In this document: piece after piece, positions 45,202 to 54,599 of the stretch
Layout: the number at the start of each line of letters is the position of its first letter
How positions within the stretch are numbered: position 1 is the stretch's first letter
Assembly: GCF_019052805.1 (NCBI RefSeq)
Contig: NZ_JAHQRJ010000001.1
Span: 1,612,001 to 1,676,000 of the forward strand
Length of the DNA stretch: 64,000 bases
DNA from: Noviherbaspirillum sp. L7-7A
GTDB taxonomy: Bacteria > Pseudomonadota > Gammaproteobacteria > Burkholderiales > Burkholderiaceae_D
Reading direction: 5' to 3'
Notes under the pieces: model-generated
Database searches by the model: none
Seen by the model: only the letters and a program-made list of their open reading frames with translations
Told to the model about the DNA's origin: nothing
Made by a program: the position numbers and the translations under genes

Positions 45202-46130
45202 TGCTTAACGAGCTCCAGTATTCTTTCGAGGGACGCCTGATCGACGATTGCATCACCGGTCAGGTCGCCATTGATCCGCTTTGTGAGGCCAGCCAGCACT
45301 TTGCCCGGGCCACATTCGACCACGTGGGTGACGCCTTCCGCCGCGAACTTCTGCACGGTTTCAACCCAGCGCACCGGGCTGGCAGCCTGACGCACCAGCG
45401 CGTCCTTGATGGACGCCGGATCGTTGAGAACGGCGACATCGACGTTGTTGATCAGCGGCAGCGCTGGAGCAGCGAAGCTCAAGCCGGCCATGTAGTCGCG
45501 AAGCCTGGTGGAAGCAGGCTGCAGCAGCGACGAGTGGAACGGGGCCGACACCGGCAACAACAAGGCGCGCTTGGCGCCACGCGACTTGGCAGCTTCACAG
45601 GCACGTTCTACGGCAGCCTTGTGACCGGCGATCACCACCTGCGCCGGCGCATTGAAGTTGACCGGCTCGACAACCTCGCCCTGGGCGGCATCGGCGCAGG
45701 CGGCGCGAACGTCCTCGTCCGACAGGCCAAGAATGGCGGCCATGCCGCCCTGCCCCACCGGCACGGCTTCCTGCATGGCTTGCGCACGGAAACGCACCAG
45801 GGGCACGGCATCGGCGAACCGGATCACGCCTGCCGCTACCAGCGCAGAATATTCGCCCAGGCTATGCCCGGCAACCAGTGCCGGCATGGCGCCGCCGGCT
45901 GCCACCCAGGCACGCCAGGTGGCAACCGCGGCAGCCAGCATGACCGGCTGCGTATTCGTGGTGAGGTCGAGTTCTTCCTTCGGGCCTTCGGCGATCAGCC
46001 TGGCAAGGTCAACCTTGATTGCCTCGGATGCCTCGGACAGGGTGTCCCTGACCACCGGGTTGTCGCCGAAACCATTGAGCATGCCGATGGCTTGGGATCC
46101 CTGCCCGGGAAATACGAATGCGAATTTCAT
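45198..46130 (-). CDS. fabD: Malonyl-CoA:ACP transacylase
   Basis: A 310-residue enzyme that moves malonyl groups from CoA to ACP. The start MKFAFVFPGQGSQAIGML is diagnostic, with the catalytic serine in VAGHSLGEYSAL and the active-site histidine in LLPVSAPFHSSLL. It lies 24 bp after fabH and overlaps fabG by 4 bp. The length is normal. Confidence 0.97.
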   Translation of the reverse strand: MKFAFVFPGQGSQAIGMLNGFGDNPVVRDTLSEASEAIKVDLARLIAEGPKEELDLTTNTQPVMLAAAVATWRAWVAAGGAMPALVAGHSLGEYSALVAAGVIRFADAVPLVRFRAQAMQEAVPVGQGGMAAILGLSDEDVRAACADAAQGEVVEPVNFNAPAQVVIAGHKAAVERACEAAKSRGAKRALLLPVSAPFHSSLLQPASTRLRDYMAGLSFAAPALPLINNVDVAVLNDPASIKDALVRQAASPVRWVETVQKFAAEGVTHVVECGPGKVLAGLTKRINGDLTGDAIVDQASLERILELVKQ

Positions 46131-46154
46131 CGTGTCTTCTTGTCTTCTTGTCTG

Positions 46155-47141
46155 TCACATGCGGACCAGAGCCGCACCCCAGGTAAAGCCGCCGCCCACG
46201 CCTTCCATCAGCACGGTCTGGCCTGGCTTGATGCGGCCATCGCGCATAGCCTGGTCGAGCGCCAGCGGAATCGATGCGGCCGAGGTGTTGCCGTGCTGGT
46301 CGACGGTCACCACCATTTTTTCCATGGGCAGGCCCAATTTCTTGGCGGTGCCCTGCATGATGCGAATGTTTGCCTGATGCGGGATGAGCCAGTCGACTTC
46401 GGAAGCCGATACGCCGGCAGCGTCCAGCGCTTCGTGCGCCACCTTCTCCAGCACCGACACCGCCAGCTTGAACACCGCCTGGCCATCCATGTGCAGGAAG
46501 GCGCTGCCGGCAATCGCGCCGGCATTGACGCTGCCAGGAACGCACAGAATGCCGGCCTGGCTGCCGTCGGCGTGCAGGCGGGTGGCCAGCATGCCGGGTT
46601 CGCTGGAAGCGGACATCAGCACTGCGCCGGCACCGTCGCCGAACAGCACGCAGGTGGTGCGGTCCTTGAAGTCCAGGATGCGGGAAAACACTTCGGCACC
46701 GATCACCAGCACTTTCCTGTGCATGCCCGTGCGGATGAAGCTGTCGGCCATCGACAATGCATACACGAAGCCGCTGCATACCGCCTGAATATCCACCGCG
46801 GCGCAGTGGTTGGAGATGCCAAGCTTGTTCTGGACCACGCATGCGGTGCTGGGAAAACCACCGAAATAATCCGGCGTGGAGGTCGCCAGCAGAATCAGGT
46901 CGACTTCATTGACGCCGCAGCCGGCCATCTCGAGCGCATTCTGCGCTGCCTTGACGGCGAGATCGCTGGACTTCATGTCGGCGTCGGCATAATGACGGGC
47001 TGAAATGCCGCTACGCGATACGATCCACTCGTCGGAGGTTTCGATGCCCTGCTCCGCCAGTTGCGCGGACAGTTCATGGTTGCTTACCCGGCGTGGCGGC
47101 AGGTAGCTACCTGTACCGATGATTTTGCTATAAAGGGTCAT
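46155..47141 (-). CDS. fabH: Beta-ketoacyl-ACP synthase III
   Basis: A 328-residue condensing enzyme that starts fatty-acid synthesis from acetyl-CoA and malonyl-ACP. The catalytic cysteine lies in [13 protein letters not shown], the histidine in [12 protein letters not shown] and the asparagine in [13 protein letters not shown]. The start [21 protein letters not shown] is typical. It overlaps plsX by 4 bp, the usual plsX-fabH pairing. The length is normal. Confidence 0.97.
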   Translation of the reverse strand: MTLYSKIIGTGSYLPPRRVSNHELSAQLAEQGIETSDEWIVSRSGISARHYADADMKSSDLAVKAAQNALEMAGCGVNEVDLILLATSTPDYFGGFPSTACVVQNKLGISNHCAAVDIQAVCSGFVYALSMADSFIRTGMHRKVLVIGAEVFSRILDFKDRTTCVLFGDGAGAVLMSASSEPGMLATRLHADGSQAGILCVPGSVNAGAIAGSAFLHMDGQAVFKLAVSVLEKVAHEALDAAGVSASEVDWLIPHQANIRIMQGTAKKLGLPMEKMVVTVDQHGNTSAASIPLALDQAMRDGRIKPGQTVLMEGVGGGFTWGAALVRM

Positions 47142-48229
47142 GCGGTTTTATCTTCGGTGAGTCGCGGAGCAGGCTGGGCATCTTCGGTCTGTGCTGACTG
47201 ACCGGCCTGAGGCATCAGCTCCGCGATGGCTTTTGAAATCCGGGCAAGTACATCGTGGTGCACTGCCTCATACGCGCGCTTGATTGCAAATTCATAGCCG
47301 TAGGCATTTTCACCGCCATGGCTCTTGAATACCAGGCCGCGCAAGCCCAGCAGACTGGCGCCATTGTAGCGGGACGGATTCATGCGGCGTGAAAAAGCAC
47401 GGATGGCTCCGCCGGCGATCAGCGCACCCAGCATGTTCAGAGGATTGCGCTTGAACTCGGCGGTAAGCGCATTCTTGACGAAACGTCCAACGCCTTCCGA
47501 AGCCTTCAAGACCACGTTGCCGACGAAGCCGTCGCAAACGACGATATCGGTGGTGCCTTCGAAAATGTCATTGCCTTCCACATTGCCGTGGAAATTCAGG
47601 ATGCCGCGGGCATGGTCCTCGCGCAGCAGTTGCGCAGTCCGCTTCACAAGGTCATTGCCCTTGATATCCTCTTCGCCGATATTGAGCAGGCCGACTGTTG
47701 GCTTGGGCTTGCCTTCCATGGCCGATACCAGCGCCGAGCCCATCAGGGCGAACTGATGCAGATGCTGCGGCTCGCAGTCGACGTTCGCGCCCAGATCCAG
47801 CATGTAGGTCGGGCCGTCTTTCTGGTTTGGAAGAATGGTGCAGATCGCCGGCCTGTCGACGCCTGGCAGGGTCTTGAGCAGGTAACGGGACACCGCCATC
47901 AGCGCGCCGGTGTTGCCGGCTGATACGCAAGCCTGGGCATGACCTTCCTTGACGAGGCTGATGGCAACCCGCATGGAGGAGTCTTTCTTGCGGCGCATCG
48001 CCACCTCCAGCGTATCGTCCATCGTCACCACCTCGGTGGCATTGACGATCGTGATACGGGGATGGTTGGCAGCCTTCTGCCTATGCAGCTCGGCCTCGAT
48101 GACCTCTGCCTTGCCAACCAATATCAGCGCTGCGCCGGGCTCTGCGGCGAGGAAGGATACTGCGGCGGGAACAGTGACCGACGGACCGTGGTCGCCGCCC
48201 ATGCAGTCTATGGAAAGTGTGATTGTCAT
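47138..48229 (-). CDS. plsX: Phosphate acyltransferase PlsX
   Basis: A peripheral membrane enzyme that makes acyl-phosphate from acyl-ACP for the first step of phospholipid synthesis. The ATG at 48229 ([19 protein letters not shown]) matches the family and gives 363 residues; an ATG 48 bp upstream has no ribosome-binding site. Blocks include [32 protein letters not shown] and [17 protein letters not shown]. The C-terminus has a short Q/P/E-rich tail. It lies between rpmF and fabH, a conserved order. Confidence 0.95.
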   Translation of the reverse strand: MTITLSIDCMGGDHGPSVTVPAAVSFLAAEPGAALILVGKAEVIEAELHRQKAANHPRITIVNATEVVTMDDTLEVAMRRKKDSSMRVAISLVKEGHAQACVSAGNTGALMAVSRYLLKTLPGVDRPAICTILPNQKDGPTYMLDLGANVDCEPQHLHQFALMGSALVSAMEGKPKPTVGLLNIGEEDIKGNDLVKRTAQLLREDHARGILNFHGNVEGNDIFEGTTDIVVCDGFVGNVVLKASEGVGRFVKNALTAEFKRNPLNMLGALIAGGAIRAFSRRMNPSRYNGASLLGLRGLVFKSHGGENAYGYEFAIKRAYEAVHHDVLARISKAIAELMPQAGQSAQTEDAQPAPRLTEDKTA

Positions 48230-48312
48230 TATTGTTTCAGTGCCTGGCCCAACCGCATTATCGGCCAGAATCGGCATGAGTCAAAATGACAGAAAATGTT
48301 GCTTGAGCATAT

Positions 48313-48349
48313 AAAAAGCGGCGCCAAGTCGTATAACTCGTCACGCCGC
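48313..48349 (-). terminator. Hairpin with T-tract between rpmF and plsX
   Basis: On the minus strand GCGGCG (48349-48344) pairs with CGCCGC (48323-48318) around a 20-nt loop and is followed by five T's. It lies about 25 bp after the rpmF stop and may reduce read-through into plsX. Confidence 0.55.
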
Positions 48350-48373
48350 GTTCAGCTTGGCACAATGGTGTGA

Positions 48374-48556
48374 TTACTCGTCGTTCTTGGTCTTCAGCAC
48401 TTTGCGGCCACGGTAGAAACCGTTCGGGCTGATGTGGTGACGACGATGGGTTTCGCCGGTGGTCGGCTCTACCGCGATCGGAGGCGCAACCAGGAAATCA
48501 TGCGCGCGATGCATGCCACGCTTGGACGGGGACTTCTTATTTTGTTGAACAGCCAT
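48374..48556 (-). CDS. rpmF: 50S ribosomal protein L32
   Basis: A 60-residue basic ribosomal protein. The start [20 protein letters not shown] at 48556 is the family hallmark, followed by [14 protein letters not shown] longer in-frame start upstream is not supported. No C-x2-C zinc pair is present, as in other proteobacterial L32. It follows the DUF177 gene by about 130 bp, a pairing conserved across bacteria. Confidence 0.96.
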   Translation of the reverse strand: MAVQQNKKSPSKRGMHRAHDFLVAPPIAVEPTTGETHRRHHISPNGFYRGRKVLKTKNDE

Positions 48557-48689
48557 GATAACTCCTAAAACTAAGATCTGAAATTTTAACACATCCGACT
48601 GATGATTCGACTGCCGGAACCGGGAACATCCCTGCCGGCACAAGGCCGGCAGTATTTGAAACACCCTGCATTCAGCCAGGGTCGAATCA

Positions 48690-49196
48690 CTACTTCAAAT
48701 TCTTCAGCACTGCAAACGGCGATTCCGCCTTCTTGCTGCTGGCAGCGGCGAAATCCGACGGATCCGGGCAGACATCATGCTTCGGCGACAGGGGCAATGC
48801 CAGCAAAGCCTCGTCCTCGATCATTGCCGCCATGTCCATGGTCCTGGAGCCGGCGACGACGTCGATACCGTCGTCATCAAGCTGCTCCTCGAGCGCGTCG
48901 GCACTGGCCTCGTCCTGGGCGAGAATCAGCACCGAGGACGAATCGATCACAAACTCGAAAGGATTCAGGCAACGCTGGCAGCGCAGATGCACCGGACCGG
49001 AAACCTGCAGAGTCAGCCTGGGATGCCCCTTGCCGTCCGAGCCGCCCTGCAGCGCCCAGCGCAGGCTGCCCTGCGCATCGGTCAATTCGGCTGTCAGCCG
49101 GGGCATGTCCGCAAGCGCCGTCTCGCCGGCGCGCTCGAGTTTTTGACGACAGAAATCAAAGGCGTCGATGACGAAAGCGTCCATAGGTTTAGGCAT
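48690..49196 (-). CDS. yceD: YceD family (DUF177) protein
   Basis: A 168-residue protein of the DUF177/YceD family, linked to 23S rRNA accumulation and always near rpmF. The core is [20 protein letters not shown] with the conserved C-x2-C; further cysteine and aspartate residues lie in [12 protein letters not shown]. The ATG at 49196 or one 12 bp downstream (MDAFVIDAF) could be used. The promoter 17 bp upstream of the first ATG leaves a short leader, which favours the second. No Shine-Dalgarno sequence is clear. Confidence 0.92.
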   Translation of the reverse strand: MPKPMDAFVIDAFDFCRQKLERAGETALADMPRLTAELTDAQGSLRWALQGGSDGKGHPRLTLQVSGPVHLRCQRCLNPFEFVIDSSSVLILAQDEASADALEEQLDDDGIDVVAGSRTMDMAAMIEDEALLALPLSPKHDVCPDPSDFAAASSKKAESPFAVLKNLK

Positions 49197-49212
49197 AACC
49201 GGAAAACCTGCG

Positions 49213-49242
49213 ATAATAACAGGCTTTTTCTTTAATCGTCAA
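49213..49242 (-). promoter_or_regulatory. Sigma-70 promoter of yceD-rpmF
   Basis: On the minus strand TTGACG (49242-49237), an 18-bp spacer and TATTAT (49218-49213) lie in the 65-bp gap to the divergent maf gene. Both hexamers differ from consensus at one position. Confidence 0.7.
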
Positions 49243-49261
49243 AGCCTTAGAACGGTTTTTG

Positions 49262-49903
49262 ATGAATTTACCGCCATCCCGACGCGCCATGCCAGAAAAC
49301 TCCGCTTTCAAACTGATACTTGGATCCAGCTCTCCCTATCGCAAGGAACTGCTGCAACGCTTGCGTATCCCGTTTGACGTGATATCGCCGGATATCGATG
49401 AGACGCCGCAACCCGGCGAATCGCCGGACGCGACCGCAATGCGGCTATGCGAGCGCAAGGCCATGGCGATCGCTGGGCAGGTGCCTGGATGCCTGGTAAT
49501 AGGCTGCGACCAGGTCGCCACGCTGGACGGCATTCAGATAGGCAAGCCGGGAACGCATGCAAACGCCTTGGCGCAATTGCAGCTGATGCGCGGCCGCGAA
49601 GTGATATTTCATACTGCGCTGTGCCTGCTGGATGGCCGAGCCGCTGCCCGGACACCGCTTCAAATTGAAAATGTGCAGACCTTCGTCGCTTTCCGCGACC
49701 TGCCGGATGCTGAACTGGATGCTTACCTGCGTATCGAGCAGCCCTATGACTGCGCCGGCAGTGCCCGCAATGAAGGACTGGGCATTGCCTTGCTGGAAAG
49801 CGTGCGCGGCACCGACCCGACTGCCCTCACCGGTCTGCCGCTGATTGCGCTGACGTCCATGTTGCGCCGCGCTGGTGTTGCCTTCTTCACCGCTCACGCC
49901 TGA
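49262..49903 (+). CDS. Maf-type nucleotide pyrophosphatase (YceF group)
   Basis: A Maf/ITPase-fold protein of 213 residues from the ATG at 49262. The nucleotide-binding start is FKLILGSSSPYRKELLQRL, followed by CERKAMAIAGQ, IGCDQVATLDGIQIGKPG and the E-G-x-G segment in ARNEGLGIALLESV. YceF-type enzymes hydrolyse modified GTP such as 7-methyl-GTP to the monophosphate. An ATG at 49289 (MPENSAFKL) is closer to the family and may be the true start; neither has a clear ribosome-binding site. It is divergent from yceD and ends 13 bp before the methyltransferase gene. Confidence 0.9.
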   Translation: MNLPPSRRAMPENSAFKLILGSSSPYRKELLQRLRIPFDVISPDIDETPQPGESPDATAMRLCERKAMAIAGQVPGCLVIGCDQVATLDGIQIGKPGTHANALAQLQLMRGREVIFHTALCLLDGRAAARTPLQIENVQTFVAFRDLPDAELDAYLRIEQPYDCAGSARNEGLGIALLESVRGTDPTALTGLPLIALTSMLRRAGVAFFTAHA

Positions 49904-49916
49904 ACTGCTCATCACC

Positions 49917-50669
49917 ATGACCGGCACTCTCTATTTGCTACCCAACACGCTAGGCCCGGCGGATGCCGCATCCGGCTGCATGCTTTCCGATGTGATTCCC
50001 GAGGAAGTGCAAACCATTACGGCAAAGCTGGAATACTTCATCGCTGAAAATGCGAAGACCACGCGGACTTTCCTGAAGACCGTGGCGAAGGCTCATCCGC
50101 TTGCAAAGCCCATGCAGGAAATCCGGATCAGTGAACTTAATGTCAACACCCCGGCAGCGGCGCTTCCCGGCTTGCTGCAACCCCTGCTGGATGGCCAGGA
50201 TGCGGGCCTGGTTTCAGAAGCCGGCGTTCCGGCGGTAGCCGATCCGGGCGCCGACCTGGTGCGGCTTGCACATGAAAAGAATATCCGGGTCAGGCCGCTG
50301 GTCGGGCCGTCGTCGCTGCTCCTGGCGGTGATGGCCGGCGGCCTGAACGGACAGAGCTTTGCCTTCAACGGTTATTTGCCAACCGACGCGGCCCAACGGC
50401 AGAGACGGCTGCGCGAACTGGAAGACAGGTCCCGACGCGAGCGGCAGACCCAGTTGTTCATCGAAACGCCCTACCGTAATGCCGCGCTGCTGGACGCCCT
50501 GGCAGCCACATGTCAACCTGGCACGCTGATTTCCGTGGCCACCGATCTCACGCTGGCAACGGAAAGCATCCGGACGCAGCCGGCTGCGCGCTGGAAACGG
50601 GATGTGGACGCCGGCAAGCTGCCCGACTTCCATAAGAAGCCGACCGTATTTTCCCTGCTGGCGCAATGA
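49917..50669 (+). CDS. SAM-dependent methyltransferase, RsmI/tetrapyrrole methylase family
   Basis: A 250-residue protein from the ATG at 49917 (MTGTLYLLPNTLGPADAAS). The family shows VSEAGVPAVADPGADLVRLA, PLVGPSSLLLAVMAGGLNGQSF and FIETPYRNAALLDAL, as in RsmI-like methylases. It lacks the full N-terminus of RsmI (which starts with a GTLYVVATPIGN-type block) and has ENAKTTRTFLKTV, seen in the shorter paralogue. It may methylate 16S rRNA or a different target. It follows maf by 13 bp and converges on sppA. Confidence 0.88.
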   Translation: MTGTLYLLPNTLGPADAASGCMLSDVIPEEVQTITAKLEYFIAENAKTTRTFLKTVAKAHPLAKPMQEIRISELNVNTPAAALPGLLQPLLDGQDAGLVSEAGVPAVADPGADLVRLAHEKNIRVRPLVGPSSLLLAVMAGGLNGQSFAFNGYLPTDAAQRQRRLRELEDRSRRERQTQLFIETPYRNAALLDALAATCQPGTLISVATDLTLATESIRTQPAARWKRDVDAGKLPDFHKKPTVFSLLAQ

Positions 50670-50691
50670 TCCGGATGCCGGCTGGCACCGC

Positions 50692-51699
50692 CTAGCGCAG
50701 CGCTGGCCTGGCGCTGGCATTTCCGAGCAGGGAAGCGCCGGCGCCGGCGCCTACTGCGGCGCCGAACTTCTTCAGCACCCGCTCCGGCAGTCCTTCGTGC
50801 TTGGTGTAGTCGACGATGTCATCCGTTTTCAATTCATTCCTGGCCACCGTATTGACAGTGCCGAAGCCATCGGCCAGCCCCAGCTCCACCGCGCGCGCGC
50901 CGCTCCAGAACAGGCCGGTAAACATGTCCGGCGTTTCCTTGAGCCGCTTGCCACGTCCCTGGCGGACCACGTCGATGAACTGCTGGTGGATTTCGTTGAC
51001 CATCCCGCGGGCATATTCAACCTGCTTGGGCTGCACCGGGCTGAATGGGTCCATGAAGCCCTTGTTTTCGCCGGCCGTCAGCAGCCGGCGCTCGACGCCC
51101 AGCTTGTCCATCAGGCCGGTAAAGCCGAAGCCATCCATCAACACGCCGATCGAACCGACGATGCTGGCCTTGTTGACATAGATGCGGTCGGCAGCTGCAG
51201 CAATGTAATAACCGCCGGAGGCGCACATTTCGTCTACCACGACGTACAACGGCTTTTGCGGATAGGCCTTGCGCAGGCGCTGGATCTCGTCATTGATGAT
51301 ACCGGCCTGAACGGGACTGCCGCCCGGGCTGTTGATGCGCAGGATGACGCCAACCGCGGCTTCGTCGGAAAAGGCGCGGTTCAGAGCAGGGATCACGGAA
51401 TCGGCCGAGCCGCTTCCGCTACCGCTTTCGATGGTGCCGTCGATTTCGATCAGGGCGCTGTGCTTGCCCACGGCCTCCATGTCGGCGCCGGTATAGTCGA
51501 ACGCCAGCGCCAGGCCCAGGAGAATCAGGGCGGCGAACAGGAAGCGGAAAAAAATATTCCAGCGGCGCCGGGCGCGCTGTTCGGCCAAGGTCGCAAAGGC
51601 CAGCTTTTCCAGGGTTTCACGTTCCCAGGCAACGCTGCGTAGCGGGGCTTCGGCCTGCGGGGAGGATGCAATCGAATTATTCTGGTTATCCATGCTCAT
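50692..51699 (-). CDS. sppA: Signal peptide peptidase SppA (short, 36K type)
   Basis: A 335-residue inner-membrane serine protease that clears cleaved signal peptides. One membrane helix lies at about 48-67 (FRFLFAALILLGLALAF). The catalytic Ser161 lies in DEMCASGGYYIA and Lys213 in AGENKGFMDPF, the Ser/Lys dyad of the family. It is the single-domain form, not the 67K duplicated E. coli enzyme. It follows the Rieske gene by 53 bp on the same strand. The C-terminus is G- and A-rich. Confidence 0.93.
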   Translation of the reverse strand: MSMDNQNNSIASSPQAEAPLRSVAWERETLEKLAFATLAEQRARRRWNIFFRFLFAALILLGLALAFDYTGADMEAVGKHSALIEIDGTIESGSGSGSADSVIPALNRAFSDEAAVGVILRINSPGGSPVQAGIINDEIQRLRKAYPQKPLYVVVDEMCASGGYYIAAAADRIYVNKASIVGSIGVLMDGFGFTGLMDKLGVERRLLTAGENKGFMDPFSPVQPKQVEYARGMVNEIHQQFIDVVRQGRGKRLKETPDMFTGLFWSGARAVELGLADGFGTVNTVARNELKTDDIVDYTKHEGLPERVLKKFGAAVGAGAGASLLGNASARPALR

Positions 51700-51752
51700 T
51701 GTTATCGCTCGTTGCTTGTTTGCTTGTCTGCCATCCCTGGCGTGTGCCTGAG

Positions 51753-52124
51753 TCAGGCGCGGGCCGGACGGATGTAATCATCCGGCTGCCAGTAAATCTT
51801 TCCCTCGCGCTCGACGACACAGATCGGGCGAAGACTGCCGCCGCGGCAGGGGCCGCCCGCGCAGCGGCCGCTTTCAGGATCGTAGAGTGCGCCATGGGTC
51901 GAGCACATCAGATACAGGCCGCTCGACTCGAAGAACTGACCCTCGCTCCAGTCGAGCTCGATCGGCACATGGGCGCAGCGGTTCAGGAAGCCGCGCACGG
52001 CGCCGCCATAGCGCACCACAAACCCGGTGCGATCTTCAAAGCCGGCGGTGACGGGAAAGCGCACGCCCCGGCCGCCCTCCTCAAGATCGGCTGCGTCGCA
52101 GACGAAGATGTCGGTGTCGCTCAT
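51753..52124 (-). CDS. Rieske [2Fe-2S] protein
   Basis: A 123-residue soluble Rieske domain. The cluster ligands are Cys50 and His52 (CAH), and Cys74 and His77 (C-S-T-H). The family motif around them is NRCAHVPIELDW and LMCSTHGALYDPESG. It resembles stand-alone Rieske ferredoxins. Its redox partner is unknown. Its start overlaps the HAD phosphatase stop by one base and it precedes sppA; this HAD-Rieske-SppA order recurs in betaproteobacteria. Confidence 0.93.
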   Translation of the reverse strand: MSDTDIFVCDAADLEEGGRGVRFPVTAGFEDRTGFVVRYGGAVRGFLNRCAHVPIELDWSEGQFFESSGLYLMCSTHGALYDPESGRCAGGPCRGGSLRPICVVEREGKIYWQPDDYIRPARA

Positions 52125-52783
52125 CAGGCGTGCTCGTTGAGCCAGGCATGAAGATGCGGCACGGAGTCCGCAGTGAAGAGGGGATTGAGCGGCTTGAGCT
52201 CTTCGGGCGTATGGGCCCCGTAGTGCACGCCGATGCCGCCGGCACCGGCATTGATGGCCATCTGCAGATCATGGGTGGTATCGCCCACCATGACCGTGCG
52301 CTTGAGGTCCTGGCCGAGTTCGCGAGTCAGTTCCTGCAGCATGGCCGGATGCGGCTTGGAAAAGGTTTCATCGGCACAACGGGTGGCATCGAAGACCGAC
52401 AACAGTTTGGCGGTATTGAGCGCGCGGTTCAGCCCTACCCTGCTTTTGCCGGTGGCAACGGCCAGGAAATAGCCCTGCTGGGACAGGTCGGCAAGCATTT
52501 CCGGGACGCCGTCGAACAGCGTCAGCTCCTGGTCCTGCGCAAGGTAGTGATGGCGATAGCGCTCCACCATGCGCGGATAGTATTTCGGATCGAGGTCCGG
52601 CAGCACCGCTTCCATGGCGTCCTGCAGGCCAAGGCCGATGACATAGGACGCTGCGCGATTGTCCGGCACCGGCAGGCCGAGGTCGCGCGCGGCGGCCTGG
52701 ATGCACTTGACGATGGTGCCGGTGCTGTCCATCAGGGTGCCGTCCCAGTCGAATACGATGAGATCAAATTGTTTTCTTGGCAT
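52124..52783 (-). CDS. HAD-family hydrolase, phosphoglycolate-phosphatase-like
   Basis: From the ATG at 52783 this is a 219-residue HAD subfamily IA protein. The nucleophile motif is FDWDGTLMDS (residues about 9-18), with VATGKSRVGLNRA as motif II, KPHPAM as III and MVGDTTHDLQMA as IV. The substrate cannot be fixed; phosphoglycolate phosphatase (Gph) or a pyrophosphatase-like role is likely. An upstream in-frame extension would overlap the rluC coding region and has no family likeness. It is followed by the Rieske gene with a 1-bp overlap. Confidence 0.9.
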   Translation of the reverse strand: MPRKQFDLIVFDWDGTLMDSTGTIVKCIQAAARDLGLPVPDNRAASYVIGLGLQDAMEAVLPDLDPKYYPRMVERYRHHYLAQDQELTLFDGVPEMLADLSQQGYFLAVATGKSRVGLNRALNTAKLLSVFDATRCADETFSKPHPAMLQELTRELGQDLKRTVMVGDTTHDLQMAINAGAGGIGVHYGAHTPEELKPLNPLFTADSVPHLHAWLNEHA

Positions 52784-52848
52784 GGTGTGGGCCGTCTCGG
52801 CCCTTTCGCTTTCTGGTAACGATCTTCTGGATAGTTGCAAATTGTGCG

Positions 52849-53859
52849 TCATTGCGCGGCTTGCTGCTCCAGCGCCTTGAGCAAGCGCTGGCATTCCGGC
52901 GGCAACCCTGCCTTCAGCGTGACCGGCTTGCCGCTGTCGGGATGCACGAAGGTCAACTGGTGCGCATGCAGGAACATGCGCTTGAAGGCCGACCTCTGGC
53001 CGTCCGCCCTCTGCATTTCCCGGTTGAGGGCAAAGTCGCCATATTTGTCATCGCCGACGATAGGAAAGCCGCTGGAGGCCAGATGCACCCTGATCTGGTG
53101 AGTCCTTCCGGTTTTCAGTTCCGCCTCAAGCAAGGCATAAGGCCCATATTTTTTCACAAGGTTGAAAATCGTGTGCGACACCATGCCGTCGGATTGCACC
53201 CTGACGCGCCGCTCGCCGTCCGGCGTGCTGTACTTGTGCAGCGCCAGACGAATGTGCTGGCGTGGATTGGTCCAGTCGCCCTTGACCAGCGTGAAATAGC
53301 GCTTGTCGAGGCTGCCTTCCCGGATCTGCTCGTGCAGATTGGTGAGCGCGGAGCGTTTCTTGGCCAGCATCAGAATGCCAGAGGTGTCGCGGTCGAGCCT
53401 GTGCACCAGCTCAAGGAACTTGGCATCGGGACGGGAGGAGCGCAATTGCTCGATCACGCCATAGCTGACGCCAGACCCGCCATGGACCGCTACGCCCGCC
53501 GGCTTGTCGATGACGAGCAGGTGGCTGTCTTCCAGCAGGATGGTGAACTCGGCGCCCGGTGCGCCGGACGGCGCGCGTTCGCTGGTGCGCACCGGCGGCA
53601 GGCGCAGCACATCGCCTTCGCACAGGCGGTAAGTCTGGTCGACGCGGCCTTTGTTGACGCGCACTTCGCCCGAGCGCAGCACCCGGTAGACGTGGCTTTT
53701 CGGTACGCCCTTGAAGATGCGCAGCAGGAAATTGTCGATGCGCTGACCGGCTTCTTCTTCCGAAATCGTGACCAGCTGGACTTGGCTGAGGACTTGTGGT
53801 TGCGCTGTTGCGGCCGGGATTCTTTCGCTGTTCCCTGAAAAGCTCGCTAAGTCCTTCAT
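52849..53859 (-). CDS. rluC: 23S rRNA pseudouridine synthase RluC
   Basis: A 336-residue enzyme that converts U955, U2504 and U2580 of 23S rRNA to pseudouridine. The N-terminal S4 domain contains GQRIDNFLLRIFKGVPKSHVYR (read as two halves), and the catalytic block is LVHRLDRDTSGILMLAKK with the invariant aspartate. The C-terminal TGRTHQIRVHLASSGFPIVGD is typical. It is divergent from rne, the order seen in many proteobacteria. No strong ribosome-binding site is visible. Confidence 0.95.
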   Translation of the reverse strand: MKDLASFSGNSERIPAATAQPQVLSQVQLVTISEEEAGQRIDNFLLRIFKGVPKSHVYRVLRSGEVRVNKGRVDQTYRLCEGDVLRLPPVRTSERAPSGAPGAEFTILLEDSHLLVIDKPAGVAVHGGSGVSYGVIEQLRSSRPDAKFLELVHRLDRDTSGILMLAKKRSALTNLHEQIREGSLDKRYFTLVKGDWTNPRQHIRLALHKYSTPDGERRVRVQSDGMVSHTIFNLVKKYGPYALLEAELKTGRTHQIRVHLASSGFPIVGDDKYGDFALNREMQRADGQRSAFKRMFLHAHQLTFVHPDSGKPVTLKAGLPPECQRLLKALEQQAAQ

Positions 53860-54424
53860 TTTGAATATATAATCGACCGGCCGTAGCCAGGAGGCTGCGG
53901 CGTAAGTGTAAGAATAAAAAGCACATTCTACACAGGGGCGTCTCCATCGGCCTCGCCTTATTGCAAATTCGATGGAAAAGATGTGTATGCAGCATTTGTT
54001 GCGCGAGCCAGGGTTGCCACCGTTGTTGCAATCGGGCGGCGCGCGGAAATGTTGGATCGGATGTCTGGATGTTCAGGATTTTTCCGGCGAGAGCGCCTGT
54101 TGTGCGGGCTCGCTGGTGGATGTGGTTGTACCCGGGTTGCCGAAACTGTTGAACCATGACGTTCCGTTTGGCTTGACCGAGCTGTCTCGTACCGATGTTG
54201 CCGTGTTTCGCGCGCCTGCCTCCTGCATGTGCGTCCGGCATGCTTTCAGTACGCACTCGGCACCCGGATAAAACCGCATCAGCGCCCGTACGGCTTCAGC
54301 GCATGCGCTGCGACGCCGCACACCAAGGCAATTCCCTTCGGACACTCCGCCCTGTAGCGTGTTTGGATTGAATGGACTCAACGAGGCCGAGGTCGATTAC
54401 CCTACGACCAAGGCGTGCCGACGA

Positions 54425-54443
54425 GCCGTACCGGAAGTACGGC
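54425..54443 (+). repeat. Hairpin in the rne leader
   Basis: GCCGTAC (54425-54431) and GTACGGC (54437-54443) form a 7-bp stem with a 5-nt loop, about 160 nt before the rne start. Confidence 0.55.
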
Positions 54444-54535
54444 GAGGACGCATGATGCAGTGCCGACGGCATTGCAACCGGCTTCGTGATTCCAGTCAGA
54501 CCGGATCCGCTCCAGCATGCGCCCCATAAATGCCA

Positions 54536-54566
54536 GCCGCATACGGCAACCCGGGTTGCCAGCGGC
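54536..54566 (+). repeat. Nested palindrome just upstream of the rne start
   Basis: Positions 54545-54560 form a perfect 16-bp palindrome (GGCAACCC with GGGTTGCC), flanked by GCCGC at 54536 and GCGGC at 54562, giving a longer nested stem. It ends 33 nt before the rne ATG. Half of the palindrome (CCCGGGTTGCC) recurs at 54131-54141. Confidence 0.6.
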
Positions 54567-54599
54567 ATTGAAGATGACCTCAAGGTCACGGAGTGAATC

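Larger units (their letters stand above)
53860..54599 (+). promoter_or_regulatory. Long non-coding leader upstream of rne
   Basis: These 740 bp between divergent rluC and rne hold no gene with family likeness. A -10 TATAAT lies at 53868-53873 on the plus strand, without a good -35. If it is used, the rne leader would be about 720 nt. Two strong inverted repeats, at 54425-54443 and 54536-54566, lie in its last 200 nt. In E. coli the rne 5' leader mediates RNase E autoregulation; a similar role here is inference. Confidence 0.55.

Noticed and set aside
45111-47003. 630-residue frame antisense to fabG-fabD-fabH
   Set aside because: All three genes on the other strand have diagnostic active-site motifs, and the frame has none.
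53972-54271. 99-residue frame in the rne leader
   Set aside because: No ribosome-binding site or family likeness, and C- and V-rich composition unlike the neighbours. Kept as non-coding leader.
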